Origin: Trochalopteron elliotii
Taxonomy: Eukaryota; Chordata; Aves; Passeriformes; Leiothrichidae
DNA: 64,000 nucleotides
Direction: 5' to 3'
Assembly (NCBI GenBank): GCA_024734555.1
Contig: JANPWX010000076.1
Span: forward strand, 2,496,051-2,560,050
Shown: positions 52,419 to 64,000 of the stretch, piece after piece
How positions within the stretch are numbered: the first letter of the stretch is position 1
Layout of the letters: every line of letters begins with the position of its first letter
Notes under the pieces: generated by a model
Database searches by the model: none
What the model was told of the DNA's origin: nothing
Seen by the model: only the letters and a program-made list of their open reading frames with translations
Made by a program: the position numbers and the translations under genes

Positions 52419-53739
52419 CAACTCCATTTGGTTTAATAAAGAAGGAAATTAATTCTCTCAGTGGAGTCTCAAATAGAAGTTATCCAAAGAATTCATTGCC
52501 ATTAAATATTATTTTCACAAATTACTTATTTTTCAGGAATTCCCAAACATTTTTCAGCATTTGCAAACATAATAACCAATGCCAGGGTCATCTTTTTGCA
52601 AAACTTTGGTATAAAGTGCTTGCTGAAACTCATTCCACTTGTTTGTAACTATATAGTTTCAAAATAATGTTTTGAATCAGAGAAAGAATGAGACAGAGAG
52701 ACCTTTTTGCATGTACAGTGTAACTTTTCTTAAAATATTTCATTAAAGACATTGAGATACAAAAAAGCAAAGATCTGTCTTCTAAACAAACAACATTTCA
52801 AATTCTTTTTACTTTATCTATATCTCACTAAATTATAGGTTTGGATGTTTCACTTTGACCGTATGACCATACCAGTGTAAAACTCTAAGTTGATACAACA
52901 GCATAAAATTTAATTTTTGATATTAAATAAATACTATTCTTGGTATAGGGTTTTTTTTTTCTTAACTTTAACTGAAAACTTTAGTATGTAATTTTGAAAT
53001 GCATAGTGTCAGGGTTAACTTTGTGGGAAAAAATTAGAAGTTTTTTTGAACTTTGAACTGGTTTCTTTGGACCAGGTGATTTAAAAAGGAAGTGTATAGC
53101 AGTATAATTGCTAAATACAAATGTAAATAAGTTATTTATCTCCAATTAAATGATTGTTTCTGAAAAGTGTATGAAGAGCTAGAAAATATCACTGCTTTAA
53201 AACATTGAACATTTGAAGTAACTTTAAAAATAAAAATTATTTCAAGACTTGTTTCTGCTCTTTTTTCGATCACAGAATGTGTCCATGTTTGAAAGATGGT
53301 ACAGCTGAAGAAAACACAGCAGAGCTCTATAACATTCTGTACATCGAGAATTCATGAGATAATTGATAAGAAGTGCAAGAACATTTTGCTGTTTTGGTAT
53401 TTCATTAAGAATGCATACTCTGAACAGGAATAAAGAATATTTGTTTACTGATCTGTATGGAAAAAAACAGTATAAGCACTATTCTGGATTAGCTGCCACA
53501 ATTGTACTCAATAATAGATGAAGAAGGAGGTTTCAATTTTTTAAGACAAACAGGATGGTGTTTAGTTAGAGTACAATTCTTTAATTCATAATGAATAGTC
53601 CATCTAAAACACGAAGATGAGAAGCTAACTGGGACTTTTATGGAAGTAAAATAAAATAAATAAATTTAAAAAAAAAAGTAAGAAACTGTTTGGAATTACC
53701 ATTTCATTAGAAAGAAATTACAGCATAATTAAAAGTACT

Positions 53740-54160
53740 TGAGTAATGAAGCTGCTGAAGGGTCTGGAGCACAACTCTCATGAGGACTGGCTGTTTAACC
53801 TGGAGACATAAAGGCTCAGGGGGACCTTATCACTCTCTGCAACTACTTGAAAGCACAGTTAACAATATGGGAATGGGTGTCTTGTCCTAAGTTGCAGGTG
53901 ATGTGAAATGAGGAAATAGCCTCAAGTTGCACCAGGAAAGATTTTGATGGGATTTCAGGGGGAAAAAACCCAAAACTGGAAAGGGTTATCAAGCACTGGA
54001 ACAGGCAGTGCAGTTGCATCACCATCCCTGGAGGTATTTAAAAGTTGTGTAGGTGTGGCACTGAGGGACATGGTTTAGTAGAGGACTTGGCATTGCTAGA
54101 TTAACAGTTGGACTTGAACCTGGAGGTGTTTTCTACCATAGCTGATTATATGATTCTAAC
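53740..54160 (+). mobile_element. CR1 LINE 3' fragment
   Basis: Blocks GCTGCTGAAGGGTCTGGAGC, CTGTTTAACCTGGAGACA, TTGCACCAGGAAAGATTTTG and TGATTATATGATTCTAAC mark the last part of CR1 to its tail. An LTR begins about 100 bp downstream. Confidence 0.8.
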
Positions 54161-54256
54161 CATGGCCTGGAGGCATTCCCAATATACAATTTCTCAGCTA
54201 TAACCACATAAGCATTGCTGCGACTTTCACATTTCTGGAGAATGATATTTCCTAAT

Positions 54257-54789
54257 TGTCCTAGTTTTGGGTGGAATAGAGTTAATTTTCTTCCTAGTAA
54301 CTGGTACAGTGCTGCATTTTGGATTTAGGATGAGAATAATGTGGATGACTCAGTGATGTTTTAGTTGTTGCTGAGCAGGGCTGACATTAAGTCAAAAACT
54401 TTTCAGCTTCCCATGCTCTCCTGCTACTGAGTAGGCTGGGGGGCACAAGGCTGTAAGAGGATACAGCTGAGTCTGATGGACCAAAGGGCAGTTGTGATGC
54501 CCTGCACAGCATATAAAATTGGTGAAAAAACTGGCCAGGGGTCTACTGCTTGGGATCTAGGCTGGGCATCCATTGGTTGGTGCTGAGCAATTGGTTTCAT
54601 TTGCATCGCATGCCTTTCTTGGATCTAATATCTCTCTCTCTCTAATGATTTCATTTCAATTATTAAACTTTTCTCAGCCCCCAAGTTTTCTTACTTTTAG
54701 CCTTCACTTCTCTCCTCTACCCCACCAGGATGTGGAGTGAGCAAGCTGTGCTCTGGTGCCTAGTTGCTGTCTGGGGTTAAACCTTGACA
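54257..54789 (+). mobile_element. Solo ERVL-type LTR (533 bp)
   Basis: It begins TGTCCTAGTTTTGGGTGGAA, then GAGTTAATTTTCTTCCTAG, and ends GGGGTTAAACCTTGACA. These are hallmarks of a widespread avian ERVL LTR. TATAAAA is at 54512-54518 and ATTAAA at 54662-54667. The flanks (CTAAT and TAGAA) no longer match, so the insertion is old. Confidence 0.82.
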
Positions 54790-55401
54790 TAGAAATTAAG
54801 TCTGCAGTACATTTTTCTCTCACCTACAGGTTAGAGACAAAAAGAGATAATAAAGATATTCTGATATACTCTTGCTAAATAGAGGCTGTGTTTGATGTGT
54901 GTTCTGCTTATCTGACAGTCTAGAAACTGAAGGAAATTTTGGGGTTGAGAATCAACAGCATCATAAGAAAAAAATATACATCTGACAGTAGCAGTGAAAT
55001 AATTGGGGCAATTTAAAAAAAAAAGACTTAGATAACTATTATAAGGAGGAGATATATTCAGTAAAGACAGGGGAGAAAAGCCTAAGACTGTAAAAGTCTG
55101 GGTTTTCTTGGCATCCATGACATTCAGTACACTTCAACTGGATCAAAACTAGTATCATATCAAACAACTATTGTGTATTAATTACCAAGTTTTAAAATGA
55201 ATTTCTGATTTTTTTTTCTGATTGCACTTATTTGAGTTTTTTTTTTGTCTAAACCCAAATTTAGTCTAAATCTCTATAATGCAAAGTAGTTGGGAACGAA
55301 GACTCCATTTCGATGGAGACACCTACACTGATGGTGGTTTTAGTGCACTTCTTGGTTCATTCTTCATAATGCTGAAAGCCAGGATTAGTATTACAATCCC
55401 T

Positions 55402-55404
<3 letters not shown>

Positions 55405-55440
<36 letters not shown>
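55405..55440. repeat. 36-bp poly(T) tract, read as a poly(A) tail of a minus-strand insert
   Basis: An uninterrupted T run directly precedes a TTTATT (AATAAA on the minus strand) at 55454-55459, 13-18 bases away. Confidence 0.9.
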
Positions 55441-55442
<2 letters not shown>

Positions 55443-55650
55443 AAAGAGATGTTTTTATTGCTGAAAGATCACACTAAAAATCTTCTTTCTTTCGCTCAGT
55501 TCCTTTCTCTCCTTTGATTCCTTTCTCTCCCAGTGTTACATAGAACAAGCCTAAGATTTTTTCATCTCTCTTAATGAAAGGCACTAAGGCACTAATAGAA
55601 ATAGTATAGATTTTTTGACTGATAAAGGTTTAGTGGAGAAAAACTGACAG
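55441..55650 (-). pseudogene. Candidate 3' end of a processed retrocopy (parent unidentified)
   Basis: On the minus strand the sequence has AATAAA followed about 13 bases later by 36 A, as in a polyadenylated transcript copied back by LINE machinery. Upstream is purine-rich (GGAGAGAAAGGAATC, GGAACTGAGCGAAAGAAAG). I cannot name the parent gene, the 5' end is undefined and no target duplication was found. An alternative is a chance AATAAA next to a poly(T) expansion. Confidence 0.4.
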
Positions 55651-58424
55651 CTTGGAAGGTAGGAAAACAAACTGGGAATACAGCCAAAATCAGCAGAAGT
55701 AATATAATGCTGGGAACTTGGAAGCTACAGGTGTACATAATGAAGGCTGAGGAGAAAGGTCTGAGTTTCTACATGGTAGCAGGCACTGTGAGAAGGTGTA
55801 CTTGGCCTACTGTTCATAATTACAGTTATTAATGAAGTTGACATATTTAAAGCATGTAAAAAACAGTGTCTCAATTATTGTTCATTCCTCAAGCATGAAA
55901 AAACTATCACAACATGACTAAAAAGCATATGTCCACAGCCAGAGGAGACTGGGAATGCTGCCTAGGTAATAAAATGAAAATGCCAGACTCTTTGATATGC
56001 CTTTTTGTGTCTTTCCCCTGCGGGCACACATGCAGAATGTGCATTTTTGTTCTCTGTAGCACTGGGACTTTTGCTTGCAGATGCTTTTCAGTTTTAGATT
56101 TATTCAGAAGTCATTTAGTGACAGTCATCTCAGATGTATAACTAACCAGCAAGTGGCAACAGAGTAAATAAAAAAAGTGTATTGTGTTTTTCTCTGCTGT
56201 ACAAAATATGACATTGTTTCTCCTAACAAAAGATAAAAAAAGCCCCCAAATAAACCAAAACTAAACTAAACAAGGAAAACCAAACACCTCCTCACCCTCC
56301 CTCTACCCCCAGCCAGCTCAATATTTGAAACACAGTCTCTTACACTATATTTTTATTTTAGGCCTAAGCTAATTTAAAGAGGAAGTTTGATATTTCTGAG
56401 CTTATTTTTAAAAATACTGCATACATTCTATTAGAGTCTGCAAACATTAAAATCAGAAATCATCTTTTAACATTAATCTTACATGGAAAATTGCTAACAT
56501 TTTGCAGATCCTAAAATTTTTCTACAAGGTCTGTAAAGTGCAGACACTTGTTTCAAAGGACTTTTCAGATATAGCCTATGCACTCATAAAGTGAAAGAAG
56601 CCAGACAAGTTGAAAACTTTTGTAATGCCCGGCTAGTGATCCTTTTTCTTTCTTTCTTTTTAATTCATTCTCAGTGATTCTTCATTCTCAGTTTCTGTAT
56701 CTCAGTGATTGCATTTGAGCAAGGTTCTTGAACACTTCTCACCACCTCAAGGACCACGTATCAAGAAACAAAGTATCTTTGTCTGTAGTACTCAGTATGA
56801 AGGAACAGAAAATAACTCCTTACTAGGCTTGTATTTCCTATCACTAACTACATCAAGACAGAGGTTACACTGAGATAAAAGTCAAGCTAGTCACGCAGAG
56901 AAGCTACCTAAAGCATCTAGGCATTCACCTCTCAAAGAAAACTACTTTCTATGGTATCTGTCAGTGCAGTGCTAAGAACTAGCTGGTTCCTTCATGGTTC
57001 TGTTCAGTTCAATAGTATACCTCTGCCAACAGGCAGACTGTCAGTAAGAACAGTCTAAATTTAATTTCTGACATCTTTTAGGGCTTGGGACAATGTGCAG
57101 AGTTTCTTCCCAGCACAAATGCTGGGTTTCATTGAAGTGGTATGACATGCACAGTTGTGGACCACTAAGAGTTAAACTCTTTCAATCACTTGGCACGTTT
57201 TGTCTGGCTCTGTTAAATGGATCACTGATTTTCTAGTGGGCACAAAACCAGACAAACATATGGACAACATTTATAGCCAATCAGTACATTTAATTTGAGC
57301 ATCTCAGCTGACTAATGAGGGACAGACTTAGAGCCAGAGATTTCCAAGCTGTTGTCCATACTGAGATCACAAACTGCTGTTTCAGAAGACTTGGTCTTTA
57401 TGAATCTATTGGCCAAAGCAATTTAAAACCCACCATGTGTTCATATGCTTCTTGTTGTCATTGTTTTTATGGTTCAGACTCACTAATGTTTTAGTTTACC
57501 CAAGGACTAGGTTTTGGACATGAATTTCTCAGTCACTTAATTGTGCTTTGCCATACAGTAGTCTCAATGCACACAAATCCAATCACTTTTGAAAGAAACT
57601 GAAACAGAAAATGTGCCTACCTAATGCTCTCTATAACTCCAAAAAATAGTAAGATCTTCCCTCCAAACAAGTATATAGTTTGCAGCCCGGTCTCAGTACC
57701 CATATTTTCATTCTGGGGTTCTCTGTGTTGCTTGCTAACGTAGTTTTACCCTTAATTCAGGTATGCTGTATAATATGAGTGAAAAGGACAGAATTTTTCC
57801 TTTTTGAGTTTTGGAATCTGAAATGGGTTTGGATTTCTGACGCCTTGTGCTCTGATCTACACATACTATGTTTACACAGAAGACTGTCCCCACTGTGACT
57901 GCTTCATGCTTTCAGTGAAGTACCTGCATAACTAAAGTTACAGATCCATTTACAGAACATTTTTTGTTTAAGTAAGAAAAGCATAGAAATGTCACCTAAA
58001 GTCATATATAATCTAGTCACTAGTAACTAAAAGTCTTATTCTGTCCTCGCACAAGTCAATCTTAAATGTTTTAACTCTAAGATTGTATCAAAAGAACCTG
58101 AGCTTTCTATCCTTATGTACTCATTTGCACTCAAGTCAAACAGTTGTTAAATAAACTACTGCTGTATTTTCTAATGGAGATATTTTATTGCCACTTTCTG
58201 TGGACATAATTTTTTTCACCTAACTGATTTCAACAAGTATGATCCACCTTTTTATCAATTCTCAATATATAATATTTCTGCAATGCAATTCTAGGAGACT
58301 ATTTTTTTTTTCTATATCTGTAAACCATTCCCATAAAGATTTATATCACTGTAGTGATATATTAAACTCTAGATGTTTTGATGAGATAAAAGTATCAAGT
58401 TTCTGTATTGGAAAATCACACATA

Positions 58425-58660
58425 AGTAGACACTGAAAGGGACCTCTGGGGATTGTCTAGTTCCCCCTGCCCTGTTTACAGCAGGTTCAACTACACCAGG
58501 CTGCTCAGAACCTCATCCAGTTGGGTTTTTGACAAATACAAGGATGGATACTTCACTTCCAGGCAACCTATTTCAGAGTTACCTTTACAGTAGAAAAGAT
58601 TTTCTTTACATTTTAATGGACCCAGAGTTATTTCAGTTTGAGGCCTTTGCCTCTTTGGCT
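58425..58660 (-). mobile_element. CR1 LINE fragment, 3' part
   Basis: Reverse-complement CR1 blocks GGGACCTCTGGGGATTGTCT, CCCTGCCCTGTTTACAGCAG, then AGGTTCAACTACACCAGG and CTGCTCAGAACCTCATCCAG are clear. Confidence 0.75.
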
Positions 58661-59159
58661 GGGGTCCACTTTGGACTGAGAAAAGTCTGGCTATGTCTTC
58701 TTTACTTGCTGGAGTGCTGCAGGGGTTAATGTACTGGCACCTCAGATGGGCACACAGTCGGACTAATTTCTCAGGAAAGTGTCATAGTTTTCTCCATGAC
58801 TCTGTCCTCTTGGCACCTCCTTATTTTTTAAGAGAGATGTATATAGAGAGAAGTGGGCCCTCTGCAATCCTAATGTGATTATCACTTGCACCCTTTGTTT
58901 GACAACTTAGTCTATCACTTCTTCACTTGATTTTGGTTGGCCAATCTATTGTGAAAGATACTTGTCTCCCTTTTGATCAAGTCAATTCCACATCCTCCTA
59001 GCCTCAGTCCTGTGAGAATGTCCCATGGTCCTGAAAGGTGGAACTCTGTTATCAATACCAGTTATGTGAGCAGCTGTTGACCAACAGGTTTTATCCACAC
59101 TCTCTCAAGCACTTCCTCTCATTGTCAGGATCGTAGAGAAAACCATTGGAGCACCCATG

Positions 59160-59530
59160 TCCCTTTATCATAGTCCTGGACACATGGAGTCACCTGTGGT
59201 GTGTTCCAGGTCTTCATTGGCCATATCATTAGTACCTACATGGAAGAGCAGCAAGAGATGATAGTCCCAGGGCTGGACAAGCCTTGTTAGTCTCACCATA
59301 GCATCCCAAATCAAAGCCCTTGGAAAGCAGCAATCCTGCTTAAACAACAGGTAATACTGGCAGATGGGGGCCTTCATCCTCAGCATGGAGTCGCTCTCTA
59401 CTGTCACTTGCTTTTCTTTGTTGAGCTTCTGAGTGCTTCAGGCTCAGCTGGTCTGGACACTTTTTTGGCATAACTCCCAGTCCCACATCTGCTACAAGGA
59501 CAGTGAATCTGTTCTGCATATTCATTAAGT
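59160..59530 (-). pseudogene. Retroelement ORF1-like remnant, probably CR1 ORF1 esterase domain
   Basis: Minus-strand frames give MQNRFTVLVADVG, then VESDSMLRM, KAPICQYY and LVQPWDYHLLLLFHVGTND. This resembles the avian retroelement ORF1 pattern with NRF, GDSLLR, GPICR, LVRPSDYYPLL and VGTND, an SGNH-type esterase as described for CR1 ORF1. The nucleophile block GDS reads ESD here, and frameshifts separate the parts, so it is inactive. Assignment to CR1 rather than another avian retroelement is from memory. Confidence 0.55.
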
Positions 59531-61044
59531 AAAAAAACGATAAAATTCATAAATTCTTTTCATGTTTTGTTGCTTCTTGATTTCACCTCAGGGGGAGTTC
59601 TGATGGAATTCCCTTGTAATTTTTTTTCTTGGTTTGTTTTTGGGTTTGGTTGTTTGTTTGCTTTTTTATTATTCCCACGACAGAAGGTCTAGCAATTCCT
59701 GAATAAAAATTGTGGTATTAATTGGCATTTCCAATTAGGAAAAAAATGAGGAAAAAAACCCCAAACAAGCAAAAACAAAAAACCAAAACATAAGTGGAAT
59801 GCAAAGAATAACTCCACGTCACCTCCGTATCTCAGTCATGCTTGTTCTCAGGACACTGCACTGAGCATTTGTAAATGAGTGAAAACCAAACATGTTATTC
59901 CTAATTTTTCCCAGGGAAATTGCAGTAGTATTTATACTTCAGACTACATTATAGATATTTGTTAAGATAGTGAGTCTAAGTTAATGTGGTGAAGCTTTTT
60001 CTTCAAGTAATCTGCTTCACCTATAAACAGAAACATATTTCTAGACAAATTAACCTCAAAAAGTGTACTAGAATGAAATATGAGAGATACAGTGTCTGAC
60101 TATAACAAAATTAATCTCGATGGAAATGCACCTTATTGAGACATTCAGGGGGTGCTGGCTGGTATTAAAGCTGCACTGAAACAAACATGCATTTATGCAA
60201 TATATCTAAGTTTTTGCCTTAGCATAAAATATTCATAGATTATTAAAAATGTTAGTAGAGAACTCTAAATAAGATTTCTTTTTTTATAACAGATCCAAAG
60301 GGTGATGGAGATGCCTAACTATTTTTAAAGCCTTGGCATCATGTCTCAAAGAAGGAAATGCATATGTAATTACTGCTTCAGATAGCTTCAGGTTAACCCC
60401 AGGTTCTGATGGGTGTATGTGCAAGTGTGTCCCTGCATAGGGCTTCAATAGTCCTTACAAAATGTGTTTGAAGGCAGGACTTGAAGTAATGTGGGAGAAT
60501 AATGAGGAAATAATCAAAGGACATCATGATTATTTTGAAAGGAAATTTTGGTCAAGAGTTTTGATTTCAGTCAAACCTACATCTGGCATAATCTCACATT
60601 TTCACAATTCCATAATAGACCTGCAGAAGTCAATTAATATGATTACTTACTAAATGAATGAAATGTTTTCCCAGTGCTTTCAGAGTAAATTCTCCTGTAA
60701 AAGGATAAGCTATTAGAATAATCTTAAAAATTACTTTTTCTGGGAAATATCTCAGCATATTTCAGAACTGTATGTTATGAAAATAAAATGGATTCTATAC
60801 AACCACAGTATGTCTTTAATATAATTTGGTTTTTAATTTATTTTTTCTCTGAAAGAGGATAGCTAAGCAACAGAAATAAGAGCAACTGACTCTTACAACA
60901 AGTAACTCAGAGCCTAGTAGTACAAGACCTGGTAAATTGTCATGGGTGTTCTTCAGCTCCCTCTTTTCCATTGTCACAAGCAAAATAGGATAAGAGAAAT
61001 GATAATGAACAAACAAACAAATAAATAATACTGCAAGATATGGA

Positions 61045-61160
61045 CCCTGGGCAAGGTCACATTCCACTAGATCAGATTGCTTCCAGGGATGGGACATCCA
61101 TAACTTCTCTGAGCAACCTGCTCCTGTGACTCATCACACCCACAGTAAAAAAATAAATCA
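61045..61160 (-). mobile_element. CR1 LINE fragment, short
   Basis: Reverse-complement CR1 blocks TCACATTCCACTAGATCAGA, CCAGGGATGGGACATCCATA and ACTTCTCTGAGCAACCTGCT are contiguous. Both ends are lost. Confidence 0.75.
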
Positions 61161-64000
61161 GAATCCTTGGAACAGAATATTAAAATCTAAAGGAGGACAG
61201 ATTGGAGAACTCTAAAGTAACTAAAATAAATGGGAAAACAAATCTTTCTCTGGGCTATTTTCCTTTCCAAGTGCTACGTAATTTTCCCAAGCCTGAAGAG
61301 GTTAGCAGTTAGAGAGACCTAATGAAACTAGAAAATGACCTCCTAGTCTTTGGATGACAAACATTAATACATATCTTGTCAGTTGTACACATTTTACGTG
61401 AATTATTTCACTTTTTTTATATACAAACAGAAATAAGAGACTGTTCTTATTCCTGCAGAATTTATTTTGTTGTGAAAGAGACACTATAGTGTAATTCATA
61501 ATTGATGGAGTGGGAGTAACACTCACATTTTCTCTAGAAAAGCAGTCAGGAGCGAAACTATTTCATATAGTTTAAACGAAAGAAAATACCCCTCCTGCTA
61601 TATGGAGAATTTAGTCCATATTTAATTAACTCTTCCAGTTAATTATTGTGTGTTGTGTGGCAAGGACATATAATTGGGAAGCTTTCAGACAGTGACTGAG
61701 CACCTCTGATTGTCACCATCTAACTAATTTCAGAATGATTTCTTTTTGGACTCATGCCTTTCCAGGACTTCCTGCTCTATAAGTCTGCTAAGTACATGCC
61801 ATTACATACTTCTCTGCAGCTAAATGTCATTTTTCAGAATTCCCTTCTGTATGAATCAATGGCATTTTTGTAGTTCCAAGTTTCTGTAATACCACTGCCA
61901 GTCTTTTAATGCCTTCAAAGGTACTAATTCTTCATTTCCCACCTCAAACATAACATTAGTCTCCATATAGCACACAAATCAAACTTAGGGTTATGCTTTC
62001 CACAAGTAGGCCGCAATTCTCCAGCTTCTTCCTTATGTTGTGAAGTTCTTCACTTCTTTCCCTGCCGTCACTGACTTTGCCTGTCCAGCCTCCTCACTGC
62101 ACACCATCTGGGACTACCTTCCTATATCTTTACTACATTGATTTGCCTTCTGTTCACAAGTCTCATTGGAAAAACAATCTTTAGCTCCCTCTTAATCTCC
62201 GTTTCATCTACTTTGTGACACTTTTATTCATTCCGCAGAGTATTTAAAATTCAGTTTATGAAAAAGAAAATAGAAGACTTTCACTGCTATGGTATTTAGT
62301 GACATTGTTGGTTTAAGCTACAAATTTTTATATATGTCTGCACCTTCTTTCAAAAAAATCAAATTAAAACATGTTAAAATAATGTTATAAATAAAAAAAA
62401 AAATAAATGGAAATATGATACTTGCTTACCAAAATCAACTTTCAATTACGTGAGTAAGGCATAAGCTATCATAATCACTCTATCCAAGTAATGTATAATA
62501 TCACAGATCAATACCAAGGACATTATCCTAAGTCAATAAATCAATAGCTAATTTTGTGTATTCCAATGTCTTTGACTCAAATGGACTTATTAGAGCATAA
62601 AGGAGTACACCAAATAATGATGAAGTTTTCAGTCTTTTTCCTGTTATATTCACTATAGTGCAAGGCAAAGGAGGGAGGCATATCAACAGATATTAAGATA
62701 GCCTTTTATTGAAGGACTATGAAGACACTGTTCCCTTTTTTTTTTAGCTGAATATAAGTGGAAGATGAAATATTTCAGGTATGGCAAGACAAATATTCAG
62801 GGCAGCACAGTGAGGTGTATTAGAAAAACTGCAGAAGGACTGCGGCAGTTGCTTGTTTTTTAGGTGAACTACAGCTGCTGTATGGCTCTTTTATAGGATG
62901 TGTAATTGGCAACATGAATTGGCAATATTTGTCCAGCATTCACAGCTTCACCACATGGGTACTCTCAATAAGGTCAGTGTATAAGTTTAAGTTACATAGA
63001 AGTCAATTTGAATTTATTTGACCTGGGAACCATTAACGTCTTGTCATTCATTATGTACACTGGCCACCATCCATGGTATGTGGTCTGACTTTCAGTTAAG
63101 CTGAGATTTCAGACCAGCTTCACTGGCGATGCTTGTTTGCTTTATTTAAATCTTAGAGAATTTCCACTCCCACAGAAATCTAGAAACTTCACTGATGCAG
63201 GCCTATCTAGCCTATTATTTCCTTTCAAGTGTCAGATCACCTGCTCTCATCACCTAGGAAAATTATCCTCCTGAAGCATCTTGAGTGCTTCTCAATATTT
63301 TAAAATAAGATATAGGTTTTGGAGATTATTATATTTTTTTTCTATTTAATATAAAGTACAAAAAATTCTGCTTTATGAGGAAGGAGCTTAAGTGTAGAGT
63401 ACCAGTTTAGGAAATTGTTTTAGATTAGTCCAAAGACCTGATTAATTTCTTTTTGGGTAACATAAGCTGTTAACAGTTAGCTACTATGTACTTTAGTCCT
63501 CCATGCCAAAGGTCTTTTCAAATCTTTTTCACAATTTATGCAATGAGCTAACCTACTTGTGTATTATGTTCTTGAATTTTAAATTATGGAACAAGCCTCC
63601 TATCTGTCAACTCTTTCTTTTTTTTGTTATAAAAATAATTTAGTAGTATTCTCTCTCTGTCCTTCACATAAGCCTTCATACAACCCAGAATATAAGTTCC
63701 TAAAAGACCTGAATTACATTATTTCACCCTGTTATAAGAACTCTTTTTTCCCCTTATCAATTTAAAAACAGAAACCAAGCAAGAAAATATTTCTTCTTTT
63801 AGTTCAAATTGGCATCTTTGTGCATTATGTTATTGGAGAGCTCATTTCCGTAACATTAAATCTTATTGAAACAGAAATAATTGCCTTTCGAATCAAGTAA
63901 GGATAGAGAGTTAACCACAAGAAGGACATGGGACTGCAATACAAGCACTATCATACAACTATAACTTTACCAGCAGTTTATATTTTTTATTTTGCTATGT

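Larger units (their letters stand above)
41744..64000 (-). other. Intron upstream of exon A (partial)
   Basis: At least 22 kb without a recognisable EGF exon or promoter on the minus strand. Repeats are concentrated at 42.5-44.6, 47.6-48.0, 52.0-55.6 and 58.4-61.2 kb. The stretches 44610-47600, 48010-51970 and 61170-64000 show no identifiable element except a pyrimidine-rich tract near 51213-51290. Confidence 0.65.

Noticed and set aside
53007..53350. TGTCAGGGTTAAC start suggesting another LTR
   Set aside because: No matching 3' end, TATA and polyadenylation layout, or target duplication could be found.

Overview
This is vertebrate nuclear DNA, AT-rich, and almost entirely intron. The repeats point to a bird: many fragments of the CR1 LINE family in both orientations, solo LTRs of avian ERVL-like type, and one tRNA-Ile-derived SINE with a CR1-like tail (43628-43760) that resembles TguSINE1, a passerine family. 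A songbird or other passerine is the best guess. No bacterial, viral or plasmid gene organisation is present, and nearly all open reading frames above 60 codons are chance or repeat-derived.

One gene is supported: five internal exons on the minus strand, in transcription order 41743-41624, 22521-22262, 13270-13174, 12013-11906 and 11336-11191. Each has AG acceptor and GT donor sites. Their phases (2/2, 2/1, 1/2, 2/2, 2/1) join without a break to give about 243 residues of tandem EGF-like repeats: one repeat tail, five complete repeats and most of another. Three of the four junctions fall inside an EGF repeat and restore its six-cysteine pattern. The repeat order, the large introns (19.1 kb and 9.0 kb, with at least 22 kb upstream and 11 kb downstream in the window) and the resemblance of the last two exons to human EYS as I remember it make EYS (eyes shut homolog, a secreted photoreceptor matrix protein) the best call. 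The first and last exons of the gene are outside the window.

Layout: 1-11190 is the intron after the last visible exon. It holds a truncated LTR at the left edge, several CR1 pieces, an LTR nested in a CR1 (6155-6622) and a well-preserved LTR with a 5-bp target duplication (9371-9943). 11191-13270 is a cluster of three exons. 13271-22261 is a repeat-poor intron. 22262-22521 is the longest exon. 22522-41623 is a 19.1-kb intron with CR1 ORF1/ORF2 remnants and an LTR at about 39.7-40.1 kb. 41744-64000 is an upstream intron with a long CR1, the SINE, two LTRs, a poly(A)-tailed candidate retrocopy (55405-55650) and CR1 ORF1-like remnants near 59.2-59.5 kb.

I found no previously undescribed system. 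The points most worth checking are the EYS exon chain and its O-glycosylation motifs, the two in-frame skippable exons, the young-looking LTR, the nested LTR and the unidentified retrocopy. CR1 and LTR boundaries were judged by eye from memory of avian repeat families and are approximate unless a target duplication is given.
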